The notes below the pieces were generated by a model that ran no database searches, was not told where the DNA came from, and saw only the letters and a program-made list of their open reading frames with translations. A stretch of 64,000 nt of DNA from CAZHVS01 sp964536015. Lineage in GTDB: Bacteria > Bacteroidota > Ignavibacteria > Ignavibacteriales > Ignavibacteriaceae. Of the stretch, positions 18,537-27,444 are shown piece after piece. The translations under genes and the position numbers were made by a program. Each line of letters begins with the position of its first letter. Position 1 is the stretch's first letter. Location of the stretch: assembly GCA_964536015.1 (NCBI GenBank), contig CAZHVS010000002.1:62001-126000 (forward strand), written 5' to 3'.

Positions 18537-18547
18537 AGAATATCGAA

Positions 18548-19870
18548 ATGTTACACATAGTTTTACCTACTATACCGGATTATCATAAAATTGAGGTATA
18601 TAGAAAATATAATGGTTATGAAACTGTTGGAAAAGCTTTTTCATATTCTCCCGATGAAATTATTGATCAGGTTAAAAAATCAGGTTTGAGGGGAAGAGGT
18701 GGAGCAGCGTTTTTGACCGGGCTTAAATGGAGTTTTATGCCTAAAACTACCGATAAACCAAAATATCTTTGTGTTAATGGCGATGAAAGTGAACCGGGTT
18801 CTTTTAAAGATAGACAAATTTTTGAATTTAATCCTCATCAGTTGATTGAAGGAATTATAATTTCTTGTTATGCAATTGGTGCAAATACGGCTTACATTTA
18901 TATTCGAGGTGAATATCATAAATGGATTAAGCTTATGCAAACAGCAATTGATGATGCTTATCAAGCTGGTCTTCTTGGTATAAAAATGAAAGAAACTTTT
19001 AATAATTCTTTTTATTGCGATGTTTTCATTCATAAAGGAGCGGGTGCTTATATTTGTGGTGAAGAGTCTTCATTGATGAATTCAATTGAAGGCAAAAGGG
19101 CTTATCCAAGAGTTAAACCTCCTTTTCCGGCACAGAGTGGTTTATGGGGTTGTCCAACTACAATTAATAATGTTGAAACCATAACTAATGTTCCGGCAAT
19201 TATTAAAAATGGATGGGAATGGTTTGCTTCAATAGGCGAACAAAAGCATCCTGGTACAATTCTGTTTGGAGTAAGCGGACATGTAAACAAACCAGGAATT
19301 TATGAGCTTCCTACAGGGACTCTTCTAACAGACTTAATTTACAAGTACGCTGAAGGTGTTCCGGGAAATAAAAAAATTAAATGTGTTATTCCGGGCGGGT
19401 CATCAATGCCTCCTTTAAGGGGTGATAGCATTGAAGGAGTTAAAATGGACGCTGATTCGATTCGAGCTGCAGGGTCTTTTATAGGAACGGGTGGAATTAT
19501 TGTAATGGACGAAGACACAGATTTAGTTAAAGTATTAGCAAGAATTGCAAAATTTTATTACCACGAAAGTTGTGGGCAATGTACTCCTTGTCGCGAAGGT
19601 ACAGGTTGGATGCTAAAAGTATTAAATAGAATATTAAAAGGTAATGGAAGTATTAAAGATGTTGAACTTCTAATTTCAATAGCAAATAACATTGAGGGAA
19701 ATACTGTATGTGCTTTGGGCGAAGCAGCTGCCTGGCCTGTTAAATATATGGTTGAAAGATTTAGAGATGAATTTGAAACAAGAGTATCAAGCAAACAGTC
19801 TATTTTTCCGGCAAATAAAGTTCATTCAATGCGAAATACTTATATTCCAATCTCTCCAATTGAAAATTAA
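18548..19870 (+). CDS. nuoF: NADH-quinone oxidoreductase subunit F
   Basis: The FMN- and NADH-binding subunit, the electron entry point of complex I. The 440 residues contain the glycine-rich GLRGRGGAAFLTGLKW, GDESEPGSFKDR, the FMN-site segment GAGAYICGEESSLMNSIEG and the [4Fe-4S] ligands in ESCGQCTPCREGTG plus a later Cys. It is the last nuo gene here: the next gene is on the opposite strand 6 nt away, so nuoG-N must be elsewhere. Confidence 0.97.
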   Translation: MLHIVLPTIPDYHKIEVYRKYNGYETVGKAFSYSPDEIIDQVKKSGLRGRGGAAFLTGLKWSFMPKTTDKPKYLCVNGDESEPGSFKDRQIFEFNPHQLIEGIIISCYAIGANTAYIYIRGEYHKWIKLMQTAIDDAYQAGLLGIKMKETFNNSFYCDVFIHKGAGAYICGEESSLMNSIEGKRAYPRVKPPFPAQSGLWGCPTTINNVETITNVPAIIKNGWEWFASIGEQKHPGTILFGVSGHVNKPGIYELPTGTLLTDLIYKYAEGVPGNKKIKCVIPGGSSMPPLRGDSIEGVKMDADSIRAAGSFIGTGGIIVMDEDTDLVKVLARIAKFYYHESCGQCTPCREGTGWMLKVLNRILKGNGSIKDVELLISIANNIEGNTVCALGEAAAWPVKYMVERFRDEFETRVSSKQSIFPANKVHSMRNTYIPISPIEN

Positions 19871-19876
19871 AAGTGT

Positions 19877-20269
19877 TCAAGGAGTAACAAAAGTAGGTTT
19901 TGCAGTTGTTATAGATGATGCTGTAACGGTTGTTATTACTCTGTAAACTTTTCCACTTGAGTTTTTTACTTTTCCTTTCCCCGTAATTGTAACTGTTGTT
20001 GCAGTTACATTAACTGTATAAGTGCCATTTTGCGTAGTTTCAAATCCACGAGGAATTTTAAACCCAACAAAGGTTGTCCCTCCACCGCCGAGCGGAGGAG
20101 GTGTTTTATGAAAAATTCGAGCAAGTTCAGCAATACGTAAATTATCGTGAGCCACTGCATCTTTATTGGCTTCCACAGCATTTGCATTCATAAGATTTAT
20201 GCCCACAACAATGGCAATTCCTACTGCAATTACTCCAACTACAATTAATAGAATTTGTTGTTGTCCCAT
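19877..20269 (-). CDS. Pilin-like single-pass membrane protein
   Basis: A 130-residue protein starting MGQQQILLIVVGVIAVGIA, that is, four polar residues followed directly by a hydrophobic helix (5-26). A helical region (NANAVEANKDAVAHDNLRI, then AELARIF) and a Gly/Thr/Val-rich beta-type tail follow. The layout resembles type IV pilins or pseudopilins whose leader is almost absent; the usual prepilin cleavage site with Glu5 is not evident. Role is unknown; a surface-filament subunit is one possibility. It is convergent with nuoF (6-nt gap) and stands alone. Confidence 0.65.
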   Translation of the reverse strand: MGQQQILLIVVGVIAVGIAIVVGINLMNANAVEANKDAVAHDNLRIAELARIFHKTPPPLGGGGTTFVGFKIPRGFETTQNGTYTVNVTATTVTITGKGKVKNSSGKVYRVITTVTASSITTAKPTFVTP

Positions 20270-20356
20270 TAAATTTACCTTCTATTGATAAATAAAAGAA
20301 AATAATCAGTTCTTTTTAAGAAATAAGATAACATTAAAAAGTTAAAATAAGAAACG

Positions 20357-21547
20357 TTATTCTTTCAAAATTGCAACTACTTCCATTTGCCTCTTTCCGC
20401 CGGTCTGTTCAACCTTTCCATCTGGATGAATGAAAACATCTATTTCGCTTCTTACACCAAAGTTATTTGATAAATAAATTCCTGGTTCAATACTAAATGA
20501 AGTGGATGGTAGAATTAATCTTTCATCTTTGGTTTCAAAATTATCCATATGAGCACCACTACCATGTAATTCTATTGAAATTGAATGTCCGGTTCTATGT
20601 ATAAAAAAATCTCCGTAACCGGAATCATTAATTACTTTTCTTGCTGCATCATCAACTTCAAAACCGCGGACTTCAGTCTTTTTAGCAAACCTATTTGCGA
20701 CAAGATTAAAAGCAGCATCTCTTGCAGAAGCAACAATATTAAAAATGTCAATGTGCTTTTGAGGAACAACTTTTCCGACAAATCCGACCCATGTAATATC
20801 GCTCCATACTGAATTCGGATTATCAGGTTTTGCCCATAAGTCAATGAGTACAAAATCATTATTCATAACTGGTTTGAAAATTTTGTCGGTAGGACTATAA
20901 TGGGGGTTTGCTGAGTTTTCATTTACTGCAACAATAGGTGGAAAGTCTGTAACAAGTTTTCTTTTTGAGAATTCATTCATTATAAATTCTTGAACTGAAT
21001 ATTCAGTAATTCCATTTTTAATATTTTTTCTTATAAACTCAAATGATAAACCAACAATGTCTGTAAGAGCTTTTGCAACAGGAATATTTTCCTCGTATTG
21101 TTCTTTTGTCCATACAGCCTGAAATTTGGTAATTAAATCTGCACTTGAAACAATCTCAAGATTGAAAGATCTAATAAATTCAATTGTACCAGCATCGACA
21201 CGAGAAAGATAAGGTATTGCATTCATAGGAGAATATTCCATCGCAATCTTCTTAGAATTTTTAAGAACCTGTGTTAAAGATTCTTTCAGAGAAATATGAC
21301 TGGCATACTTATATTCAATGCCGGGCAGATGAGATAGATTATGTGATTCAATGCCATTCACAATTTTTGAAGGTTGTCCTTCTTTAGGGATGAAATAATA
21401 AAATCTCCTAGTCAGGTGGGCAGGAGGAATGATATCCAAAATACTTAAAGCAAGGTCATTCACCCCCCTGAAATCAAATAACAACCAGCCATCGATATTA
21501 ATGGATTTAAGGATATCCTGAATTTTTTTCAAATCAAATTTTGACAT
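20357..21547 (-). CDS. M24 family metallopeptidase (Xaa-Pro aminopeptidase-like)
   Basis: A 396-residue cytoplasmic pita-bread peptidase. An N-terminal creatinase-like domain (1-155) is followed by the catalytic domain. Metal ligands typical of M24 are present: two Asp in FVLIDLWAKPDNPNSVWSD, His in IHRTGHSISIELHG, Glu in FSIEPGIYLSN and Glu in VRSEIDVFI. The family removes N-terminal residues before proline or cleaves X-Pro dipeptides; exact specificity cannot be read. The gene has its own TAAGAGG ribosome-binding site. Confidence 0.88.
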   Translation of the reverse strand: MSKFDLKKIQDILKSINIDGWLLFDFRGVNDLALSILDIIPPAHLTRRFYYFIPKEGQPSKIVNGIESHNLSHLPGIEYKYASHISLKESLTQVLKNSKKIAMEYSPMNAIPYLSRVDAGTIEFIRSFNLEIVSSADLITKFQAVWTKEQYEENIPVAKALTDIVGLSFEFIRKNIKNGITEYSVQEFIMNEFSKRKLVTDFPPIVAVNENSANPHYSPTDKIFKPVMNNDFVLIDLWAKPDNPNSVWSDITWVGFVGKVVPQKHIDIFNIVASARDAAFNLVANRFAKKTEVRGFEVDDAARKVINDSGYGDFFIHRTGHSISIELHGSGAHMDNFETKDERLILPSTSFSIEPGIYLSNNFGVRSEIDVFIHPDGKVEQTGGKRQMEVVAILKE

Positions 21548-21668
21548 TGTAACCTCTTAGAAGCAAAATAAATCTTTAATAAAAAAATATGGTGCAAATC
21601 TGATGCAAATTAAATAAATTACAATTAGAAAATAAAGAATAATTTTAAAAACAAATTGGAGTCGGAAT

Positions 21669-24557
21669 ATGAAATTCATTTATTCTATTTTATTGTTGTG
21701 CTTTCTTTACACAGTAAGTTATTCGCAATTATTTAGTGGACCAGCAAGCGGTTCTGTGCCTTCTGGTATAATATTAAATACTGGTAATTTTTCTAAAGAA
21801 GCTCCAATAAATCCACCAAAACAGAAAGCCATTCATCATAAACTTCCTTTTGATAATAGCCCGATTATGATGGATTTTGGAAATCAAAAAATAAATTCTC
21901 CTATTTATCAGGAAGATATGAATGTTGGTTATAAATTACTTGATACTGTTCCTTCATTGATTTTAAAAAGTTTTCAGGGTAATACGATGACTAATTCAAT
22001 TCCACCTGATCCATATATAGCTGTAGGGCCACAACATATAATGACCACAGTAAACTCCAATTTTGCAATATGGGATAAAAGCGGAAATCTGATAAAACAA
22101 ATTAATGCAGATTCCTGGTATGCTACATTAATTCCCGGTGTAGGTTCATTTGATCCTAAAATTCTTTATGATCATTTTGCTAAACGATGGATTATGGTTT
22201 GGTTAGATCAGGATAATACTGCACAAAGAGGTTTTTACATTGTTTCGGTATCTGATGATTCTATTCCTACAGGAGTATGGTATAACTGGGCAATTTCATC
22301 TAATCTTAATGGAACAACAACCTCAGGTACATGGGGAGATTATCAAGGTGTTGGTTTTGATAGCTTGGCAGTCTATATCACTTCCAACCAGTTTGCTTTT
22401 GGTGGTAGTTTTCAATATGTTAAAATAAGAATCATTCCTAAAACAGATTTATATGCAAATACTGGTGGACAGTTAAACTGGATGGATTTATGGAACATCA
22501 ATTACCCGACTCCTCCCGGTGGAAAACCATTTAATATTCGACCAACTATTTCATACACTCATACTAATGACTATTACTTATTAAACGCTCCCAGTGGAGG
22601 TGGAAATTTTCTTGCTTTATACAAACTTAGTAATCCGACAACAAATCCATCTTTAAGTGTGCAGCTTATTTCAGCATCTTATATGTATACACCTCCAAAT
22701 GCAAATCAGCTCGGCGGTGGTTCACCATTAATTGATGGTGCTAATAACTGTTCTTTCCGTTTTGAACCAACATTTAAAAATGGAAAGATCTGGGCAGTGA
22801 ATAACGTGCAGAATCCTAATTATTCTGCTTATAGTGCAATTCGTTATTTTAAAATTGATGTAATTTCAGGTGTAGCTAATGAAGATATTATTTTTGGTGC
22901 AAATGGTTATTGGATGTATTATACAGGATTAGCTGTAGACAAACAGGATAATGTGGCAATTAATTTCAGTCGTTCATCAAATAACGAATATGCAGGCGCT
23001 CATTTTATAACAAAACCCGTAGGGTTTACAACGTTCTCTAACAGTAATATGGTAGCTGCTGGAAGAGGAAATTATGTTGTAACCTATGGTGGAACCAGAA
23101 ATCGTTGGGGAGATTACAATGGATTATGGTTAGATCCGGTGAATAGAACCAGTTTTTGGATGTTAACTGAATTTGCTGCCGGTACGAATACCTGGGGTAC
23201 CTGGATTAATGAGGTTAAGGTTGCTCTTGAAGCTGGTGCAACTATTTACACATCAACTCCAAGTTTAAACTATCAACCGTGTGAAATTAATTTCTACGGT
23301 GATACTTTAAGTGCAACAATTCAAAATTTTGGTGATCAGAATCTTGTATTGAATTCAATAAATTTTCAAACTAATAATTTTGCATTTGTAGATAATCCTA
23401 CTTTTCCAAAGACTTTACTTCCTTATGAAAACGTTACATACAAAATTGTATTTACACCAAAATCATTAGGAACATTTAAAGATACTTTACAATTTAATTC
23501 TAATGCTATCAGCTCACAAAAAGTTGTGCTGACCGGTAAAGGTTATGTAATTAATCAGGTTTTACCTAATTTAATGTATGCATCATCAGGTTTAGGAAAG
23601 ACTTATAAAATCAATCTGACTAATGCTTCAGTTGATTCTGTAGGTATAGCGAATTACAATGAAATTAAAAGTATAGCCGTTAATCCTAAGACAAAAATTG
23701 CTTATGGTTTAATTAATAATCTAACTTCTGCAACTATTGTAAGAATGAATGGAACAAATGGTGATGCTTACAAATTATTTGATTTTACAGTTGAAAATCC
23801 TGCTAGCATTACTTTCGATACTTCTGGAACAATGTTATTGGCAAACAGAAGCGGGTTAATCTTCCAGGTTAATGTAACCAATAAAACCGTTACTCTCCTT
23901 GATACTTGTTTAGTAAATCTTAACTGTATTGCAATAAATCCAAAGACCAATGAACTATGGGGTGGAATATTTAAAGCAGTTGGTCTAAACAAAGACCAGA
24001 TTGTGAAAATAAATCCACTTACTGGCGATACAGTTGTTGTGGGCAATACAACTACAAATGCTTTAACTACTGATTTGGAATTCGATCAATCCGGAAATCT
24101 TTATGGATTAGTAGGAGGTACATCTCAGGCTACTTCTTTAATTAAAATTGATACTACTAATGCAACAGCTGTAACTATTGGTTCTAGCGGAGTTACATAT
24201 CTGACTTCACTTGCTTATAGCTATAAGCTTGTTGATGTCAAAGATAACCTTGCAGGTAGTGTTCCATCCGAATATTATCTTAAACAAAATTACCCAAATC
24301 CATTTAATCCGTCGACAACAATTGAATTTGGCATTCCAACTGGTGCCAATATTCAGCTTTTAGTATATGATATGCTTGGACAGGTTGTTAAAGAAGTTTT
24401 CCATGGATTTAAAACTGCTGGCAACTATAGATATAGCTGGAATGCAGAAGATAATTTTGGAAATAAACTTCCAAGTGGAATTTATTTTTATGAGTTAAGA
24501 GCTAAAGCAAATGATAATTTGTTCACTCAAATGAAGAAAATGATTTTGTTAAAGTAA
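21669..24557 (+). CDS. Large secreted T9SS cargo protein with HYDIN/ASH-type Ig domain
   Basis: A 962-residue exported protein with a signal peptide (1-20, LYTVSYSQ). Residues about 90-520 are a Trp/Tyr/Gly-rich beta-structured region: SIPPDPYIAVGPQHIMTTVN, then repeated motifs such as WGDYQGVGFDSLAVYITSNQ and NRWGDYNGLWLDP. This suggests a propeller-like fold. An Ig-like ASH/SPD-2 type module follows (about 530-620, PKTLLPYENVTYKIVFTPKS). Then come propeller-like repeats (640-855) and a T9SS sorting domain (NYPNPFNPSTTIEFGIP). It is probably a cell-surface protein; its ligand or activity is unknown. GGAG precedes the ATG and a strong terminator follows. Confidence 0.85.
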   Translation: MKFIYSILLLCFLYTVSYSQLFSGPASGSVPSGIILNTGNFSKEAPINPPKQKAIHHKLPFDNSPIMMDFGNQKINSPIYQEDMNVGYKLLDTVPSLILKSFQGNTMTNSIPPDPYIAVGPQHIMTTVNSNFAIWDKSGNLIKQINADSWYATLIPGVGSFDPKILYDHFAKRWIMVWLDQDNTAQRGFYIVSVSDDSIPTGVWYNWAISSNLNGTTTSGTWGDYQGVGFDSLAVYITSNQFAFGGSFQYVKIRIIPKTDLYANTGGQLNWMDLWNINYPTPPGGKPFNIRPTISYTHTNDYYLLNAPSGGGNFLALYKLSNPTTNPSLSVQLISASYMYTPPNANQLGGGSPLIDGANNCSFRFEPTFKNGKIWAVNNVQNPNYSAYSAIRYFKIDVISGVANEDIIFGANGYWMYYTGLAVDKQDNVAINFSRSSNNEYAGAHFITKPVGFTTFSNSNMVAAGRGNYVVTYGGTRNRWGDYNGLWLDPVNRTSFWMLTEFAAGTNTWGTWINEVKVALEAGATIYTSTPSLNYQPCEINFYGDTLSATIQNFGDQNLVLNSINFQTNNFAFVDNPTFPKTLLPYENVTYKIVFTPKSLGTFKDTLQFNSNAISSQKVVLTGKGYVINQVLPNLMYASSGLGKTYKINLTNASVDSVGIANYNEIKSIAVNPKTKIAYGLINNLTSATIVRMNGTNGDAYKLFDFTVENPASITFDTSGTMLLANRSGLIFQVNVTNKTVTLLDTCLVNLNCIAINPKTNELWGGIFKAVGLNKDQIVKINPLTGDTVVVGNTTTNALTTDLEFDQSGNLYGLVGGTSQATSLIKIDTTNATAVTIGSSGVTYLTSLAYSYKLVDVKDNLAGSVPSEYYLKQNYPNPFNPSTTIEFGIPTGANIQLLVYDMLGQVVKEVFHGFKTAGNYRYSWNAEDNFGNKLPSGIYFYELRAKANDNLFTQMKKMILLK

Positions 24558-24572
24558 ATTGTTTTTCAATCG

Positions 24573-24602
24573 AAGCCATACCTGCATAGGTATGGCTTTT
24601 TT
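24573..24602 (+). terminator. Rho-independent terminator
   Basis: A perfect 11-bp stem (AAGCCATACCT / AGGTATGGCTT) with a 4-nt GCAT loop is followed by six T. It starts 16 nt after the stop of the large T9SS protein gene and isolates it from atpDC. Confidence 0.93.
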
Positions 24603-24616
24603 ATTTATATCCAAAC

Positions 24617-24647
24617 TTGTTTAATCAATCAATATGAACTAATTTTG
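24617..24647 (+). promoter_or_regulatory. Bacteroidetes-type promoter for atpDC
   Basis: TTG at 24617-24619, a 20-nt spacer and TAATTTTG at 24640-24647 give an exact -7 match. It lies 29 nt upstream of the atpD start and just after the preceding terminator. Confidence 0.6.
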
Positions 24648-24676
24648 CATACAAAATTTTAAGGATGTTTCATAGA

Positions 24677-26086
24677 ATGGAAATTAAAAAAGGTAAAATC
24701 GTTCAGGTAATTGGTCCTGTCGTAGATATTCAATTTGAGAATAATTATCTCCCCAAAATTTTAAATGCTCTTACAATTAAGCGTTTGAATACTGAAGGAA
24801 AAGAAGAAGAGCTTATTTGTGAAGTTCAACAACACCTTGGTGAAGATAGAGTAAGAAGTGTTGCAATGGATTCGACAGATGGTTTAGTTCGTGGAATGGA
24901 AGCAATCGATACCGGAAATCCGATTATGGTTCCAGTTGGTCCTGAGACATTAGGCAGATTAATCAATGTGATTGGTCAGGGAATTGATGGTTTGGAACCA
25001 ATTCAAACGAAGTTGAAATATCCTATTCACAGACCTGCACCTAAATTCAGCAACCTTTCTACATCTACAGAAATGTTTGAAACAGGTATAAAAGTAATTG
25101 ACTTATTAGAACCTTATACTAAAGGCGGTAAAACCGGATTATTCGGTGGTGCTGGTGTTGGTAAAACAGTTATTATACAGGAATTGATAAATAATATCGC
25201 ACAACATCACGGAGGTTATTCCGTTTTTGCTGGTGTTGGTGAAAGAACGCGCGAAGGTAATGATCTTTGGCGAGAAATGAAGGAATCAGGCGTAATTAAT
25301 AAGACTGCTCTTGTTTTCGGACAGATGAATGAACCTCCAGGAGCAAGATTGAGAGTAGGTTTAACAGGATTGACAATTGCTGAGTATTTTAGAGATGAAG
25401 AAGGCAAAGACGTTCTTCTTTTTATTGATAACATTTTCAGATTTACTCAAGCAGGTTCTGAAGTAAGTGCGTTACTAGGAAGAATGCCTTCAGCAGTAGG
25501 ATATCAACCAAATCTTGCTACTGAAATGGGTGCTCTGCAGGAAAGAATTACTTCAACTGATAAAGGGTCTATTACTTCTGTGCAGGCCATTTATGTACCT
25601 GCAGACGATTTGACTGATCCTGCTCCAGCAACAGCATTTTCTCATCTTGATGCTACGACAGTTTTAAGCAGACAGATTTCAGAACTTGGTATTTATCCCG
25701 CAGTTGATCCATTGGACTCAACATCAAGAATTCTTGAACCCGGTGTTCTTGGCATGGAACATTACATGGTTGCAAGAAAAGTTAAAGAAATTCTTCAAGC
25801 TTATAAAGATCTACAAGACATTATCAATGTTCTTGGTATGGATGAACTCTCCGATGATGATAAGACAACGGTAAGAAGAGCAAGAAGAATTCAGAGATTT
25901 CTAAGTCAACCGTTCCATGTAGCTGAGGCATTCACGGGTCAGAAAGGGAAGTACGTTAAATTAAGCGATACAATTGCAGGATTTAAAGCAATACTTGATG
26001 GGGAATGCGATGAATGGCCTGAACAAGCTTTTATGTATTGTGGTGTAATTGATGATGCAAAAGAAAAAGCTAAAAAGATGATGTGA
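24677..26086 (+). CDS. atpD: F1F0 ATP synthase subunit beta
   Basis: Catalytic subunit of F1 ATPase. From the ATG at 24677 it has 469 residues, with Walker A GGAGVGKT, the catalytic-Glu segment AGVGERTREGNDLW, Walker B LLFIDNIFRF and the conserved SALLGRMPSAVGYQP. An in-frame ATG four codons upstream (24665) abuts the AAGGA ribosome-binding site (24660-24664), so the later start is preferred. Only atpC follows; the other ATP synthase genes must lie elsewhere, as is common in this phylum group. Confidence 0.98.
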   Translation: MEIKKGKIVQVIGPVVDIQFENNYLPKILNALTIKRLNTEGKEEELICEVQQHLGEDRVRSVAMDSTDGLVRGMEAIDTGNPIMVPVGPETLGRLINVIGQGIDGLEPIQTKLKYPIHRPAPKFSNLSTSTEMFETGIKVIDLLEPYTKGGKTGLFGGAGVGKTVIIQELINNIAQHHGGYSVFAGVGERTREGNDLWREMKESGVINKTALVFGQMNEPPGARLRVGLTGLTIAEYFRDEEGKDVLLFIDNIFRFTQAGSEVSALLGRMPSAVGYQPNLATEMGALQERITSTDKGSITSVQAIYVPADDLTDPAPATAFSHLDATTVLSRQISELGIYPAVDPLDSTSRILEPGVLGMEHYMVARKVKEILQAYKDLQDIINVLGMDELSDDDKTTVRRARRIQRFLSQPFHVAEAFTGQKGKYVKLSDTIAGFKAILDGECDEWPEQAFMYCGVIDDAKEKAKKMM

Positions 26087-26496
26087 TGGCTGAAAAATTT
26101 TTTCATCTTGAAATAATAACTCCCGGTAAACTCTGTTTTGATTCAGATGTTATAAGTGTAACCGTACCTGGAACAAAAGGAGAATTTCAGGTACTGACTT
26201 TACATGCTCCTTTATTAGGTACTCTTGATATTGGAAGAATCAAAGTCCAGTTAAGTGAAAATAAGGAAATCCTTTTTTGTTGTGGCGGTGGAACCATTGA
26301 AGTACTTAAAGATAAAGTATTAATATTAGTTGAGTCACTTGAGAAAAGGGAAGATATTGATGTTGAAAGAGCTAAGAAATCTGCTGAAAGAGCAAGGAAA
26401 AGGCTTTCTTCAACAGATAAATCTAAAATTGATATTGCAAGAGCAGAAGCTTCATTGTCACGAGCAATGAATAGATTAAAACTTGTAAGTAAATAG
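26086..26496 (+). CDS. atpC: F1F0 ATP synthase subunit epsilon
   Basis: Regulatory subunit of the F1 central stalk, 136 residues. The N-terminal beta-sandwich shows HLEIITPGKLCFDSDVISV and VPGTKGEFQVLTLHAPLL. The C-terminal helical hairpin (RAKKSAERARKRL, then ARAEASLSRAMNRLKL) is present. ATG 26086 overlaps the atpD stop (TGATG); a GTG one codon earlier is possible. The pair is transcribed together. Confidence 0.95.
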   Translation: MAEKFFHLEIITPGKLCFDSDVISVTVPGTKGEFQVLTLHAPLLGTLDIGRIKVQLSENKEILFCCGGGTIEVLKDKVLILVESLEKREDIDVERAKKSAERARKRLSSTDKSKIDIARAEASLSRAMNRLKLVSK

Positions 26497-26555
26497 AATT
26501 TCTTTTTAAAAACATCTTGAATTTGTTTTTGAAAATATTTTTCTAAGTGAGAAAA

Positions 26556-27443
26556 TCAATTAGAAATATAAGCGGAGATTCCTTCGCTAATTTTATCGAT
26601 AGGCATTTGTTTTCCAGTCCACAATTCAAAAGCTTTAGCAGCTTGTGTAACCAGCATAAAAACACCATTCAATGTCTTTGCATTCTGTGCTGCAGCAATT
26701 TTCAATAACTGAGTTTGTGGAGGATTATAGACGAGATCAAACACAATCTGGTCAGCAGAGAATACAGTAGGTATATTAATTATGGTATCATCAATTTCAG
26801 GATACATCCCTACTGAAGTTGCATTAATTATTAATTTTGAATTAGAAAAAACTTCTACAAGGTCAGGTGGGAAAAGTTCGAATGATTTAAAATCTTCAAA
26901 TTTTGTTTTATCACTGAAATATTTCTTTAAATTTTCAGCTCTTTGTTCAGTTCGGTTTACAATATTGATTAAAGAAGGCTTGAAATACCTGATCATAGTG
27001 TAAATTACAGCTCTTGCTGCTCCACCAGCTCCAACGACTGTTATTTCTTTATTTGCTATTTCATCCTTAAATGGGAAAAGTGATTCATATACTCCATTTA
27101 CATCAGTATTATATCCAACCAGTTTTCCCATATCATTAACAACAGTGTTAACTGCTCCAACAATACTTGCTTCTTCAGAGACAGAGTGTAAAAAAGAAAT
27201 TATATTTTCTTTATGTGGAATAGTTACATTAAATCCTTTTATTCCGAGAGCAATAACTCCTTTCAATGCATTTCTTAAGTTTGCCGCTGGTACATCAAAT
27301 GGAAGATAAATATAATCAACATCCAATATTTGGGAAGTCATATTGTGGATTAAAGGAGAATAAGACTGCTTAATCGGGTGTCCCATTAATCCAATAATAC
27401 TTGTATTTTGATGGAAAGAATTTTTCATTTGAAATTTTTTCAT
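26556..27443 (-). CDS. aroE: Shikimate dehydrogenase
   Basis: NADPH-dependent reduction of 3-dehydroshikimate in aromatic amino acid synthesis. The 295 residues contain the substrate-binding GLMGHPIKQSYSPLIHN, catalytic Lys in FNVTIPHKENI, Asn/Asp residues in AVNTVV and YNTDVNGVYESL, and the nucleotide loop VVGAGGAARAVIY. The N-terminus may begin at ATG 27443 or 27428; the first nearly abuts the upstream TPR gene stop (TAAAATG), so coupling is likely. Confidence 0.94.
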   Translation of the reverse strand: MKKFQMKNSFHQNTSIIGLMGHPIKQSYSPLIHNMTSQILDVDYIYLPFDVPAANLRNALKGVIALGIKGFNVTIPHKENIISFLHSVSEEASIVGAVNTVVNDMGKLVGYNTDVNGVYESLFPFKDEIANKEITVVGAGGAARAVIYTMIRYFKPSLINIVNRTEQRAENLKKYFSDKTKFEDFKSFELFPPDLVEVFSNSKLIINATSVGMYPEIDDTIINIPTVFSADQIVFDLVYNPPQTQLLKIAAAQNAKTLNGVFMLVTQAAKAFELWTGKQMPIDKISEGISAYISN

Positions 27444-27444
27444 T

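Noticed and set aside
21585..21612. Short direct repeat (TGCAAAT twice, about 12 nt apart) between the M24 peptidase and T9SS protein genes as an operator
   Set aside because: Seven-base repeats are expected by chance in this composition, and no regulator gene is nearby.
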